The notes under the pieces were generated by a model. The model did not search any database and was not told the origin of the DNA. It worked only from the letters and a program-made list of their open reading frames with translations. From an uncultured Syntrophobacterales bacterium (GTDB lineage Bacteria; Desulfobacterota; Syntrophia; Syntrophales; UBA5619), in NCBI GenBank assembly GCA_903928915.1, contig CAIYSL010000073.1, forward strand, positions 1-49,217: a stretch of DNA of 49,217 nucleotides, given 5' to 3'. The translations under genes were made by a program, and so were the position numbers. Within the stretch, counting starts at the first letter, position 1. Each line of letters opens with the position of its first letter. Positions 42,201 through 49,217 of the stretch are shown in pieces.

Positions 42201-43409
42201 ATGGAGGAAACAGATCGGAAACAGGAAGAAGGGGAAGGCGACGAGAAGAGCTTTGCCGAACTGCTCAACGAGAGCGAGCCCGAGCGCGGCCGGCTGAAAC
42301 CGGGTCAGCGCGTGGAGGCGGTCGTCGTGAAGATCACGCCGGAGTGGGTGTTCATCGACGTGGGAGGCAAGCACGAAGGGTATCTCGATCGACGGGAGTT
42401 TCTGGATGCGGAAGGGAATCTGACGATCACCGAGGGGCAGACCATCCGTTCCTATTTTCTGTCTTCGCAGCGCAACGAGCGGCTGTTTACGACGAAGGTC
42501 GGGGCCGGCGAGGCGGGCCGGGCGTATCTCGAAGACGCCTCGAAGAGCGGCATCCCCGTGGAGGGGACGGTTGAACGGGAGGTCAAGGGCGGGTTCGAGG
42601 TGAAGCTGGCCGGCGACATCCGGGGGTTCTGCCCCTTCTCCCAGATGGGGCTCTTCCGCGTGGAAACCCCCGCCGACTGGGTCGGCAAGCGCCTCACCTT
42701 TCGGATCATCGAGTACGGCGAGCGGGGAAGGAACATCATCGTATCCCATCGCGCGATTCTGGAAGAGGCGCAGGCAAAGCGGCGCGAGGAACTGAAGCTG
42801 TCGCTCACCGAGGGGATGACGGTCACCGGGACGGTCGTCTCCCTGCAGAAGTTCGGAGCCTTTGTCGACCTGGGCGGCATCCAGGGACTCATCCCCATCT
42901 CCGAGATCTGCTGGGAACACGTCGCCGACATCGCCGACCGGTTGAAGGTCGGCCAGGAGGTGGAGGCGGCCATCCTGAGGTTGGACTGGGAGCGGGACAG
43001 GATCTCCCTGAGCCTCCGGGCGAAGCTCCCCGACCCCTGGGAGCGCGTTACCACCGAATTCCCCGAAGGGTCTTCCTTTACCGGTACGGTCGCCCGCCTG
43101 ACGAAGTTCGGCGCCTTCGTTACGCTGATGCCCGGCGTGGACGGGCTGGTCCACATCTCCAAGCTGGGACGGGGGAAGCGGATAACCCATCCCTCCGAGG
43201 TGCTGACGGAGGGGCAGGACGTGGCGGTGACGATTGAGAAGATCGACCAGAGCGCCAAACGCATCTCCCTTGCGCTGCCGGGAGATGTGGAGGAGGAGAA
43301 GGCCGAGGAACTGGAGGATTTCCAGAAGTACGTCGGCAAAGCGCCCGGCTCGTTCGGTTCGCTCGGCGACGCCCTCCAGAAGAAGATGGCCGCCCCGGTC
43401 AAGAAGTAA
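42201..43409 (+). CDS. Protein with four S1 RNA-binding domains (RpsA-like)
   Basis: 402 aa. Four S1 repeats start at about residues 33, 115, 204 and 287, the third and fourth most typical (TGTVVSLQKFGAFVDLGG and TGTVARLTKFGAFVTLMPG). The N-terminus is acidic and the last 30 residues are basic. Full-length ribosomal S1 of Gram-negatives has six repeats, so this is either a short S1 or a paralogue resembling Firmicutes YpfD. It probably binds mRNA or the ribosome. ATG 42201 follows a GAGGAG site. Confidence 0.82.
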   Translation: MEETDRKQEEGEGDEKSFAELLNESEPERGRLKPGQRVEAVVVKITPEWVFIDVGGKHEGYLDRREFLDAEGNLTITEGQTIRSYFLSSQRNERLFTTKVGAGEAGRAYLEDASKSGIPVEGTVEREVKGGFEVKLAGDIRGFCPFSQMGLFRVETPADWVGKRLTFRIIEYGERGRNIIVSHRAILEEAQAKRREELKLSLTEGMTVTGTVVSLQKFGAFVDLGGIQGLIPISEICWEHVADIADRLKVGQEVEAAILRLDWERDRISLSLRAKLPDPWERVTTEFPEGSSFTGTVARLTKFGAFVTLMPGVDGLVHISKLGRGKRITHPSEVLTEGQDVAVTIEKIDQSAKRISLALPGDVEEEKAEELEDFQKYVGKAPGSFGSLGDALQKKMAAPVKK

Positions 43410-43422
43410 GCCGGAAGGAACG

Positions 43423-43460
43423 CGAGTCGCGCCGCTGCCTTGGGCAGCGGTGCGGACTCG
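43423..43460 (+). promoter_or_regulatory. Long stem-loop between the S1 gene and uvrC
   Basis: CGAGTC...CCGCTGCC and GGCAGCGG...GACTCG form about 18 paired bases with one bulge and a 3-nt loop, 13 nt after the S1 stop and 21 nt before the uvrC ATG. There is no T-run. It may uncouple uvrC expression from the S1 gene or act at the RNA level. Confidence 0.5.
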
Positions 43461-43481
43461 GGAGAACCACGCCCCATCCCG

Positions 43482-45437
43482 ATGAGTTGCGAGCTGGATG
43501 TAAAGATCGCCAATGCCCCCCGCAGTCCCGGCGTCTACCTGATGAAAGACGGAGAGGGGGAGATCCTGTATGTCGGTAAGGCGAAGGATCTGCGGGGGCG
43601 CGTTCGGGCCTATTTCGCCCGGACCGACGGCCGGGCGATGATCCCGTTTCTCCTCTCCCGGATCCGTGACATCGAGTTCATCATCACGACGACCGAGAAG
43701 GAGGCGCTGATCCTTGAGAACAACCTGATCAAGGAGCACCGTCCCCGGTACAACGTCGATTTCCGGGACGACAAGGCCTACTTCAGCATCCGCATCGATC
43801 CCCGGGAGCCCTTTGCCCGGTTCCACCTGGTGCGCCGTCCGCAATCCGACGGTGCCCGCTATTTCGGCCCCTATCCCTCCAGCGCGGCCGCCAAGGAAAC
43901 CGTCCGCTTCCTCCAGACGATCTTCCGGATCCGGAGCTGCCGGGATCCGGAGCTGAGGAACCGCCGCCGTCCCTGTCTCGAATACGAGATCGGCCGCTGC
44001 GGCGCCCCCTGCGTCGGCAAGATCGACCGTGGGGCCTACCAGGAGCTCGTGGGGGAGGGCATCGCCTTCCTCGAGGGACGGGGGAGGGCGTTGATCGATC
44101 AGCTTCGCACCCGGATGAACGCTGCGGCGGAGGAACTCCGTTTCGAGGAGGCGGCCGCCGTGCGCGACCGGATCGCGGCCGTTGAACAGACACTGGAAAA
44201 ACAGCGGATCGTTTCCCTGGCGGGCCGGAGCCGTGACGTATTCGGGCTCCACCGGGAAGAGGATCTGACGCAGGTTGCCGCACTGTTCATCCGGGACGGC
44301 CGGCTGATCGGCCAGAAGACTTTTCCGCTGGTCCGGCTCCGTGCCGCGAACGGCGAGATCCTCTCCGGCGTCGTGAAGCGGTACTACGACGGCGCGGCAG
44401 ACATCCCCGACGACATCGTCGTTCCCGAGGCGCTGGAAGACGCGACGGTAATCGCGGAATGGCTTGCTGAACGGCGGGGGAGGGCAGTGGCCGTGGTCAC
44501 GCCGAAGCGGGGAGAGGCCCGCGCACTCCTGGCGACCGCCGTGCGGAACGCCGAGAACGCCTTCCAGAGCGCCCGCCTGGTCGCCAACCGTCCGGAGGTG
44601 GCGCTGCCGCAGCTCGCGGAACGGCTCCAGCTCCGCAGGACGCCCCGCCGGATCGAATGCTTCGACATCTCTAACACCGGGGGGAAGCATGCCGTGGGTT
44701 CGCTGGTGGCCTTTGCGGACGGGCTGCCGCGCAGGGCAGGCTACCGCCGGTTCCGGATCCGGACGGTGGCCGGGGCGGACGACTACGCCATGCTGTACGA
44801 GGTCCTGAAACGGCGCTACGAAAAGCGCGAGAATATCCCGGAGCTGGTGATGGTGGACGGGGGAAAGGGGCAACTCGGCGTCGCCCTCGCTGCCCTGAAG
44901 GACTGCGGCATCGAAGGGATCGATGTGATCGGGCTGGCCAAGGAGCGGGATGGGGAGCGCCCGGCAGAGCCGCAGCAGGGAAAAAGGGTCTACCGTCTGT
45001 CGGCCGACGCCGGTACGGGAGCGGAGGGTGGCAGTGGGGCGCCACGGAGCGGGCGGGATGAACCTGCCGGAAACGAGACGGACCGTGTTTACCTGCCGGG
45101 ACGGAAGGACCCGGTGTACCTCAACCGCTGGCCAGCGGCCCTGTTTCTCCTGCAACGCGTCCGCGATGAGGCGCACCGCTTCGCCGTCACGTACCATCGG
45201 CGGGTGAAAGAGAAAGACGACCTCCGGTCGTTGTTGGACGGGATCCCCGGTATCGGCGCGGCGCGGAGGAAAGCGCTGCTCCTGTTCTTCGGGGATGTGC
45301 GGCGGATCAGGGCCGCGACCGTCGATGAACTGCAGCAGGTTGCAGGGGTCGGCGGAGAGATGGCCGAACGGATTCGCCGTTTCTTCGTTGGCGACGACTC
45401 CCCGTCCACCGCCGACGCGGACTCCGGACACGGTTGA
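43482..45437 (+). CDS. uvrC: Excinuclease ABC subunit C
   Basis: Dual-incision nuclease of nucleotide excision repair. 651 aa. GIY-YIG domain at about 15-95 (PGVYLMKDGEGEILYVGKAK), a Cys-rich region (CLEYEIGRCGAPCVG), a UVR motif at about 205-240, the C-terminal endonuclease (ECFDISNTGGKHAVGSLV; VMVDGGKGQL) and a helix-hairpin-helix pair at the end. A low-complexity insertion of about 45 residues (about 490-535) separates IGLAKERD from YLPGRKDPVYL, making it longer than usual. The ATG has no good ribosome site; the GGGAG before it overlaps the stem-loop at 43423-43460. Confidence 0.95.
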   Translation: MSCELDVKIANAPRSPGVYLMKDGEGEILYVGKAKDLRGRVRAYFARTDGRAMIPFLLSRIRDIEFIITTTEKEALILENNLIKEHRPRYNVDFRDDKAYFSIRIDPREPFARFHLVRRPQSDGARYFGPYPSSAAAKETVRFLQTIFRIRSCRDPELRNRRRPCLEYEIGRCGAPCVGKIDRGAYQELVGEGIAFLEGRGRALIDQLRTRMNAAAEELRFEEAAAVRDRIAAVEQTLEKQRIVSLAGRSRDVFGLHREEDLTQVAALFIRDGRLIGQKTFPLVRLRAANGEILSGVVKRYYDGAADIPDDIVVPEALEDATVIAEWLAERRGRAVAVVTPKRGEARALLATAVRNAENAFQSARLVANRPEVALPQLAERLQLRRTPRRIECFDISNTGGKHAVGSLVAFADGLPRRAGYRRFRIRTVAGADDYAMLYEVLKRRYEKRENIPELVMVDGGKGQLGVALAALKDCGIEGIDVIGLAKERDGERPAEPQQGKRVYRLSADAGTGAEGGSGAPRSGRDEPAGNETDRVYLPGRKDPVYLNRWPAALFLLQRVRDEAHRFAVTYHRRVKEKDDLRSLLDGIPGIGAARRKALLLFFGDVRRIRAATVDELQQVAGVGGEMAERIRRFFVGDDSPSTADADSGHG

Positions 45438-45458
45438 CCGCAACGGGGAGGCATCGGT

Positions 45459-46151
45459 ATGGTAGGCAGGTTTCGAGCACCGCGCAGCACCACTACCGCA
45501 GGGGACGCCCTCGCGCGTGCAGGGGACAGCCCTCGGGCCTCCGTTTCCCTCTACCGGATCATCCCCTCGGCCATCGGCGACGTGGGGGTGGTTCGATCCC
45601 GGCGAGGGGGGATGCTCCGGCGGATCTTTCTGCCGCGAAAAGGAGTTTCGCTGCGGGACGAGATCGCTGCCGCCTTCCCCGGGGCCGAAGCGGAGGAAGG
45701 CGAGGGCGACCTCCTCTGCCGCCGGCTGCGGGCCCTGCTCACCGGGCAGCCAGTCGAATTTTCTCTTGCCGGTCTGGACCTGACAGGCGTTGGCGGGTTC
45801 GCCCGGCGCGTCTTGACGCTGGACCACGCGATTCCTCGGGGGCGCGTCATGACCTATGCGGGGATGGCTGCGCGGCTGGGCGTTCCAGGCGGGGCCAGGG
45901 CGGTGGGGAACGCGATGGCGCGAAACCCTTTTCCCCTCGTCGTCCCGTGCCACCGCGTGGTGGGGAGCGACAGGGGGCTCCGGGGGTTTGGCGGCGGCCT
46001 CGCGATGAAACGGGCGCTTCTGGAGATGGAAGGGGTTGCCTTCGACCGGCGGGGACGCGTCCTGTCCGGGTATCTGCTGGAGGCGTGGCAGGTCGGGGCT
46101 ACGGTTTTACCGGTGGCTGGATCATCACGGCCAGGTTGTCGCGGTGGATGA
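45459..46151 (+). CDS. ogt: Methylated-DNA--protein-cysteine methyltransferase
   Basis: 230 aa. Suicide repair protein that moves O6-alkyl groups from guanine to its own Cys 164 in VVPCHRVV. The DNA-binding helix-turn-helix lies in RVMTYAGMAARLGVPGGARA, and NPFPLVVPCHRV is the family signature. The N-terminal half (1-115) is a divergent ribonuclease-H-like domain. ATG 45459 has GGGGAGG upstream, 21 nt after uvrC, so it may extend that repair operon. Its 3' end overlaps the 3' end of proB on the other strand by 53 nt. Confidence 0.9.
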   Translation: MVGRFRAPRSTTTAGDALARAGDSPRASVSLYRIIPSAIGDVGVVRSRRGGMLRRIFLPRKGVSLRDEIAAAFPGAEAEEGEGDLLCRRLRALLTGQPVEFSLAGLDLTGVGGFARRVLTLDHAIPRGRVMTYAGMAARLGVPGGARAVGNAMARNPFPLVVPCHRVVGSDRGLRGFGGGLAMKRALLEMEGVAFDRRGRVLSGYLLEAWQVGATVLPVAGSSRPGCRGG

Positions 46152-47241
46152 TCTCGTCGTAGTCCTTGTAGCCGAGCACCTGTTCTATCTTTGCGGTTTT
46201 CAGTCCCATGATCTTCCGAATCTCCTCGGCACTGTAGTTGACGAGCCCCTTGGCGATGGTAGCCCCCGCCTCGTCGACGCAGCTCACGGGATCTCCGATC
46301 GTAAAATCGCCTTCGACGTGCAGCACGCCCGAGGGAAGCAGGCTCTTCCCCTCTCCCACCAGCGCTTCTTTGGCCCCCGCATCGATGACCAGGTGCCCTC
46401 TGGCCCGCAGCGTGAAGGCGATCCAGTACTTGCGGCTCTTCAGGTGATCCGCCATCGGGAGGAAGAGCGTGCCGATCTCCTTCCCCGCCATGATATCCCG
46501 GAGGACACCCGGTCGCCGCCCGGGTGCGACGATGTAGGGAATGCCGAAGGCAGTGACCTTCTTCGCAGCCAGGACCTTACTCTTCATGCCGCCCAGGCCG
46601 ACCGTGCTGACCTCGTCGGTGGCTGCGGCCTCGATCTCCGGAGTGAACTCCGTGACCAGGGGGATGAGCTTCGCCTTCTTGGACGTTGCCGGGTTGCGGT
46701 CGTACAGACCATCGGTGCTCGTCAGGTTGACGACGAGATGCGCTCCGACGATGTTCGCGACCATCGCGGCGAGATGGTCGTTGTCGCCGAATTTGATCTC
46801 GTCGACGGCCACCGTGTCGTTCTCGTTGATGATCGTGATGACGCCCCATTCCAGGAGCGTGAACAGGGTATTGCGAATGTTCAGAAAACGCTTCCGGTCG
46901 GTGATGTCGCTCATCGTCAGGAGGACCTGTCCGACGAAGAGGCCGTGTTTTCCGAAGGCGTTGGAGTACACCCGCATCAGGCGGCCCTGTCCGACCGCGG
47001 CGGCGGCCTGCTTTTGGGGGATGCTCTTCAGCTTTCCGGGAATCCCCAACCGGTGTTTTCCCGAGGCGATGGCGCCGGAGCTTACTAGGACGACCTGAAA
47101 GCCCCGTTCCCTGAGTGCCGATATGTCGTCGACGAGCTGCTCGATGATCTGGAGGTCGAGACCATCCTCCCCCGTCAGCACCGCGCTGCCCACCTTGATC
47201 AGGATCTTCCGGGCATTGGCGAGCGCCTCTTTTCGTGTCAT
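46099..47241 (-). CDS. proB: Glutamate 5-kinase
   Basis: First enzyme of proline synthesis: phosphorylates glutamate. 380 aa with the amino-acid kinase domain (ILIKVGSAVLTG; VSSGAIASGKHRLG; INENDTVAVDEIKFGDND) and a C-terminal PUA domain (about 280-370). The start overlaps the obgE stop by 4 nt, so it is coupled to obgE. proA is not in the window. Confidence 0.95.
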   Translation of the reverse strand: MTRKEALANARKILIKVGSAVLTGEDGLDLQIIEQLVDDISALRERGFQVVLVSSGAIASGKHRLGIPGKLKSIPQKQAAAAVGQGRLMRVYSNAFGKHGLFVGQVLLTMSDITDRKRFLNIRNTLFTLLEWGVITIINENDTVAVDEIKFGDNDHLAAMVANIVGAHLVVNLTSTDGLYDRNPATSKKAKLIPLVTEFTPEIEAAATDEVSTVGLGGMKSKVLAAKKVTAFGIPYIVAPGRRPGVLRDIMAGKEIGTLFLPMADHLKSRKYWIAFTLRARGHLVIDAGAKEALVGEGKSLLPSGVLHVEGDFTIGDPVSCVDEAGATIAKGLVNYSAEEIRKIMGLKTAKIEQVLGYKDYDEIIHRDNLAVMIQPPVKP

Positions 47242-48293
47242 GGTGCAATCTCCTCGGGTTGATTCGCCCCGGTTCCTTCCGCCGCGGGGGGGCGCTTCGG
47301 GGGGATCAGGGAGATGAGTTCCCGGAGTAGTTCCGGGACCCCCTCCCCCGTTGCAGCAGAAAAAGCAAATAATTTTATGTCGTTTTGCGCGAAGGTGTCA
47401 ATAACCTTTTTCAACCGTCCCCGCGTTGCGGGGAGGTCGAGCTTGCCCGCCGCTACGACCTGCCGCTTTTTCCCCATCGCGGGGCTGAACAGCTCCAGTT
47501 CGCGGTTGATCAGGGTGAAGTCCTGCCAGGCGGAGCGAGGCGGTTCCTGCGATATATCCAAGAGATGCAGTAGGACTGCGCTCCGCTCGACATGGCGGAG
47601 GAACTGCATCCCCATGCCGTGCCCTTCGTGCGCCCCCTCGATCAGCCCCGGGATGTCGGCGATCACGAAGGATTCCTGCGCCCCGTACTGCACGACCCCC
47701 AGGTGGGGGACGAGGGTCGTGAAGGGGTAATCGGCGATCTTCGGCCGGGCTGCGGAAACCCGGGATACGAAGGTCGATTTGCCCACGTTCGGCAGGCCGA
47801 TAACCCCCACATCGGCAAGGAGCTTCAGCTCCAGCGTGACCCAGCGCTCCTCGCCGGGGATGCCGGGTTGGGCAAAGCGGGGGACCTGGCGGGTGGCGGT
47901 AGCGAAGCGCGCATTTCCCCGTCCGCCCATCCCTCCCCGGGCCGCGATGAAGACGGCTCCGTCTGCGGTCAAGTCGGACAGGGGTTCCCCGGTTTCCGCA
48001 TCGCGGACCATCGTGCCGACGGGAACGACGATCTCCACATCCGCGGAGTCCCGGCCGGTCCGTTTTGCCCCCTCGCCATGGCCGCCGTGTTTCGCCACGT
48101 AGTGCTGGCGGTATTTCAAGTCGAGGAGGGTCCTCCTGGCGAGTGAGGCGCGGATGACCACGTTTCCCCCATGACCGCCGTCGCCCCCGTCCGGTCCTCC
48201 GCGCGGGACAAACTTTTCCCGCCGGAAACTGACGCAGCCCCGTCCCCCGTCGCCTGCCTTGACGTAAATTTTTGCTTCGTCGATGAATTTCAT
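47238..48293 (-). CDS. obgE: GTPase Obg (ObgE/CgtA)
   Basis: Essential GTPase in ribosome 50S assembly and stress control. 351 aa. N-terminal glycine-rich Obg fold (AGDGGRGCVSFRREKFVPRG, then PDGGDGGHGG), G domain with GLPNVGKSTFVS and DIPGLIEGAHEG, and a short tail. ATG 48293. Usually directly follows rpmA; here a cold-shock gene and a 220-base gap lie between. The gap (48294-48514) is GC-rich and I see no promoter or terminator in it. Confidence 0.96.
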   Translation of the reverse strand: MKFIDEAKIYVKAGDGGRGCVSFRREKFVPRGGPDGGDGGHGGNVVIRASLARRTLLDLKYRQHYVAKHGGHGEGAKRTGRDSADVEIVVPVGTMVRDAETGEPLSDLTADGAVFIAARGGMGGRGNARFATATRQVPRFAQPGIPGEERWVTLELKLLADVGVIGLPNVGKSTFVSRVSAARPKIADYPFTTLVPHLGVVQYGAQESFVIADIPGLIEGAHEGHGMGMQFLRHVERSAVLLHLLDISQEPPRSAWQDFTLINRELELFSPAMGKKRQVVAAGKLDLPATRGRLKKVIDTFAQNDIKLFAFSAATGEGVPELLRELISLIPPKRPPAAEGTGANQPEEIAP

Positions 48294-48514
48294 TCTGTGA
48301 CCGTGAACCCTGTCCCCGGCTGGCTGGAAGAAACGCTCCCGGGGCGGACCGCCGCGGGTGTGGGGGAAGGGTGCCGCAGGCCCGGGCTGGATCGGTGCGG
48401 CGGCGCATGCAGCCTCCTCGCGCTCGGGGCTGTACGTTCGCCGATTATCGGGTGCACTGGTGTGGACGGCTGTCGATACGGGGGAGGGGTTCCGCCGCTT
48501 CGGGATGGGGAGCG

Positions 48515-48730
48515 CTAGATTTTACGCACATCCACGGCGGCCTGGCCTTTTGGATCCTGGGCGATCGCGAATTCCACCCGCTCTCCCTCCGCGAGGGAGC
48601 GAAATCCCTCCGCGACGATGGCGCTGTGATGGACGAACACGTCACCTCCTGATTCACGGGAAATGAAGCCGTACCCTTTCGTGTCATTGAACCACTTGAC
48701 AACCCCGGTTTCACGTCCGTTCTCAGTCAT
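48515..48730 (-). CDS. Cold-shock domain protein (CspA family)
   Basis: 71-aa OB-fold nucleic-acid chaperone. RNP-1 is KGYGFISRE and RNP-2 DVFVHHSAI, the family core [16 protein letters not shown] near the start. ATG 48730 has GGAGGAGGAAACCGGG upstream. It is inserted between rpmA and obgE, which are usually adjacent. It is likely an RNA chaperone; cold induction cannot be judged. Confidence 0.94.
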   Translation of the reverse strand: MTENGRETGVVKWFNDTKGYGFISRESGGDVFVHHSAIVAEGFRSLAEGERVEFAIAQDPKGQAAVDVRKI

Positions 48731-48767
48731 CTTCCCGGTTTCCTCCTCCGTTGATGAGAAAACATTC

Positions 48768-49025
48768 CTACGCCGCGGCGTACACGCTGACCTTCTTCCG
48801 CTTCTTGTCGAGCCTCTCGAATGTCACGGTACCGTCGATCTTCGCGTAGATGGTATAATCTTTCCCCAGTCCGACGTTGTTGCCGGGATGAAACACGGTT
48901 CCAACCTGACGGTCGATGATCGCCCCGGCCGTGATCTTCTCGCCGCCGAATGCCTTGACACCCCGCCGCTGGGAATTGCTGTCTCGTCCGTTTCGGGAGC
49001 TTCCCTGTCCCTTCTTGTGTGCCAT
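48768..49025 (-). CDS. rpmA: Ribosomal protein bL27
   Basis: 85 aa. [20 protein letters not shown] is the typical start, reaching toward the peptidyl transferase centre, followed by [19 protein letters not shown] and the conserved [16 protein letters not shown]. No N-terminal extension of the cleaved Firmicutes type is present. It follows rplU by 12 nt. Confidence 0.96.
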   Translation of the reverse strand: MAHKKGQGSSRNGRDSNSQRRGVKAFGGEKITAGAIIDRQVGTVFHPGNNVGLGKDYTIYAKIDGTVTFERLDKKRKKVSVYAAA

Positions 49026-49037
49026 CGGAGCCTCCGC

Positions 49038-49217
49038 TTAAATCGTGATTTCCTTGATCTTCATGCTGGTCAGCAGCTGGCGGTGGCCGTTCTTTTTGCT
49101 GAAACCCTTACGCTTCTTCGTCTTGAAGACGATGAGTTTCGGGGCCTTCGTCTGGCTGACGATCTCGCCCAACACCTTGGCGCCGGCCACGACCGGCTGG
49201 CCGATGCGGACGTCGCC
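49038..49217 (-). CDS. rplU: Ribosomal protein bL21 (C-terminal part)
   Basis: The last 59 codons plus stop are in the window; the N-terminus lies beyond the right edge. The readable part ([20 protein letters not shown], then [16 protein letters not shown]) is the L21 C-terminal half, including the conserved KRRKxxxxxxGHRQ-like segment. First gene seen of the rplU-rpmA-csp-obgE-proB string. Confidence 0.93.
   Translation of the reverse strand, partial: GDVRIGQPVVAGAKVLGEIVSQTKAPKLIVFKTKKRKGFSKKNGHRQLLTSMKIKEITI

Noticed and set aside
42183-45953. A very long open frame (1256 codons) on the minus strand across the S1, uvrC and ogt genes
   Set aside because: It runs antisense to three clear genes, shows no domain, and is rich in Arg, Pro, Gly and Asp as expected from high-GC third positions. 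It is a shadow.

Overview
The window is high-GC, gene-dense bacterial chromosome, apparently from an anaerobic Desulfobacterota-type (former Deltaproteobacteria) organism. The hints are a tungstate-type ABC transporter, two sigma-54 activators, a chemoreceptor with a periplasmic CHHCH heme motif like Desulfovibrio DcrA, a tetraheme c cytochrome, and rplU-rpmA-obgE-proB and rpmH-rnpA-yidD-yidC-jag-mnmE gene strings. This placement is inference; no rRNA or tRNA gene is present to anchor it. I see no CRISPR array, insertion sequence or prophage.

Layout. 1-5.2 kb: molybdenum/tungsten block, with moeA (cut by the left edge) divergent from a helix-turn-helix/substrate-domain regulator, tupABC and a small molbindin. 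5.3-8.3 kb: XRE-cupin regulator, acyl-CoA dehydrogenase and a glycerol-3-phosphate-dehydrogenase-like protein in one operon. 8.3-10 kb: trpB2 behind a textbook tryptophan attenuator. 10.2-13.6 kb: prenyltransferase, CPBP protease, a small Cys protein and rarA. 13.7-17.5 kb: a predicted sigma-54-dependent small RNA divergent from a histidine kinase/NtrC-type regulator pair. 17.6-22.3 kb: ferritin-like protein, CorA, a second sigma-54 activator and a CdaA-YbbR fusion. 22.4-24.9 kb: sirtuin, NRDE protein, Nudix hydrolase and a Cys-rich protein. 25-31 kb (minus strand): a hypothetical gene, a spermidine-synthase-like gene, then mnmE-jag-yidC-yidD-rnpA-rpmH. 31.3-35.6 kb: PfkB kinase and an envelope thiol-redox operon. 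36.3-38.3 kb: tetraheme cytochrome coupled to the heme chemoreceptor. 38.3-46.1 kb: DapA-family enzyme, uvrB, formyl-THF cyclo-ligase, S1 protein, uvrC, ogt. 46.1-49.2 kb (minus strand): proB, obgE, csp, rpmA, rplU (cut by the right edge).

The most striking non-coding signals are two. The first is the sigma-54 promoter / palindrome / UUCG-terminator unit at 13734-13991, which looks like a two-component-controlled small RNA. The second is the attenuator at 8347-8569, with three consecutive Trp codons and a mutually exclusive hairpin set, in front of a stand-alone trpB2.
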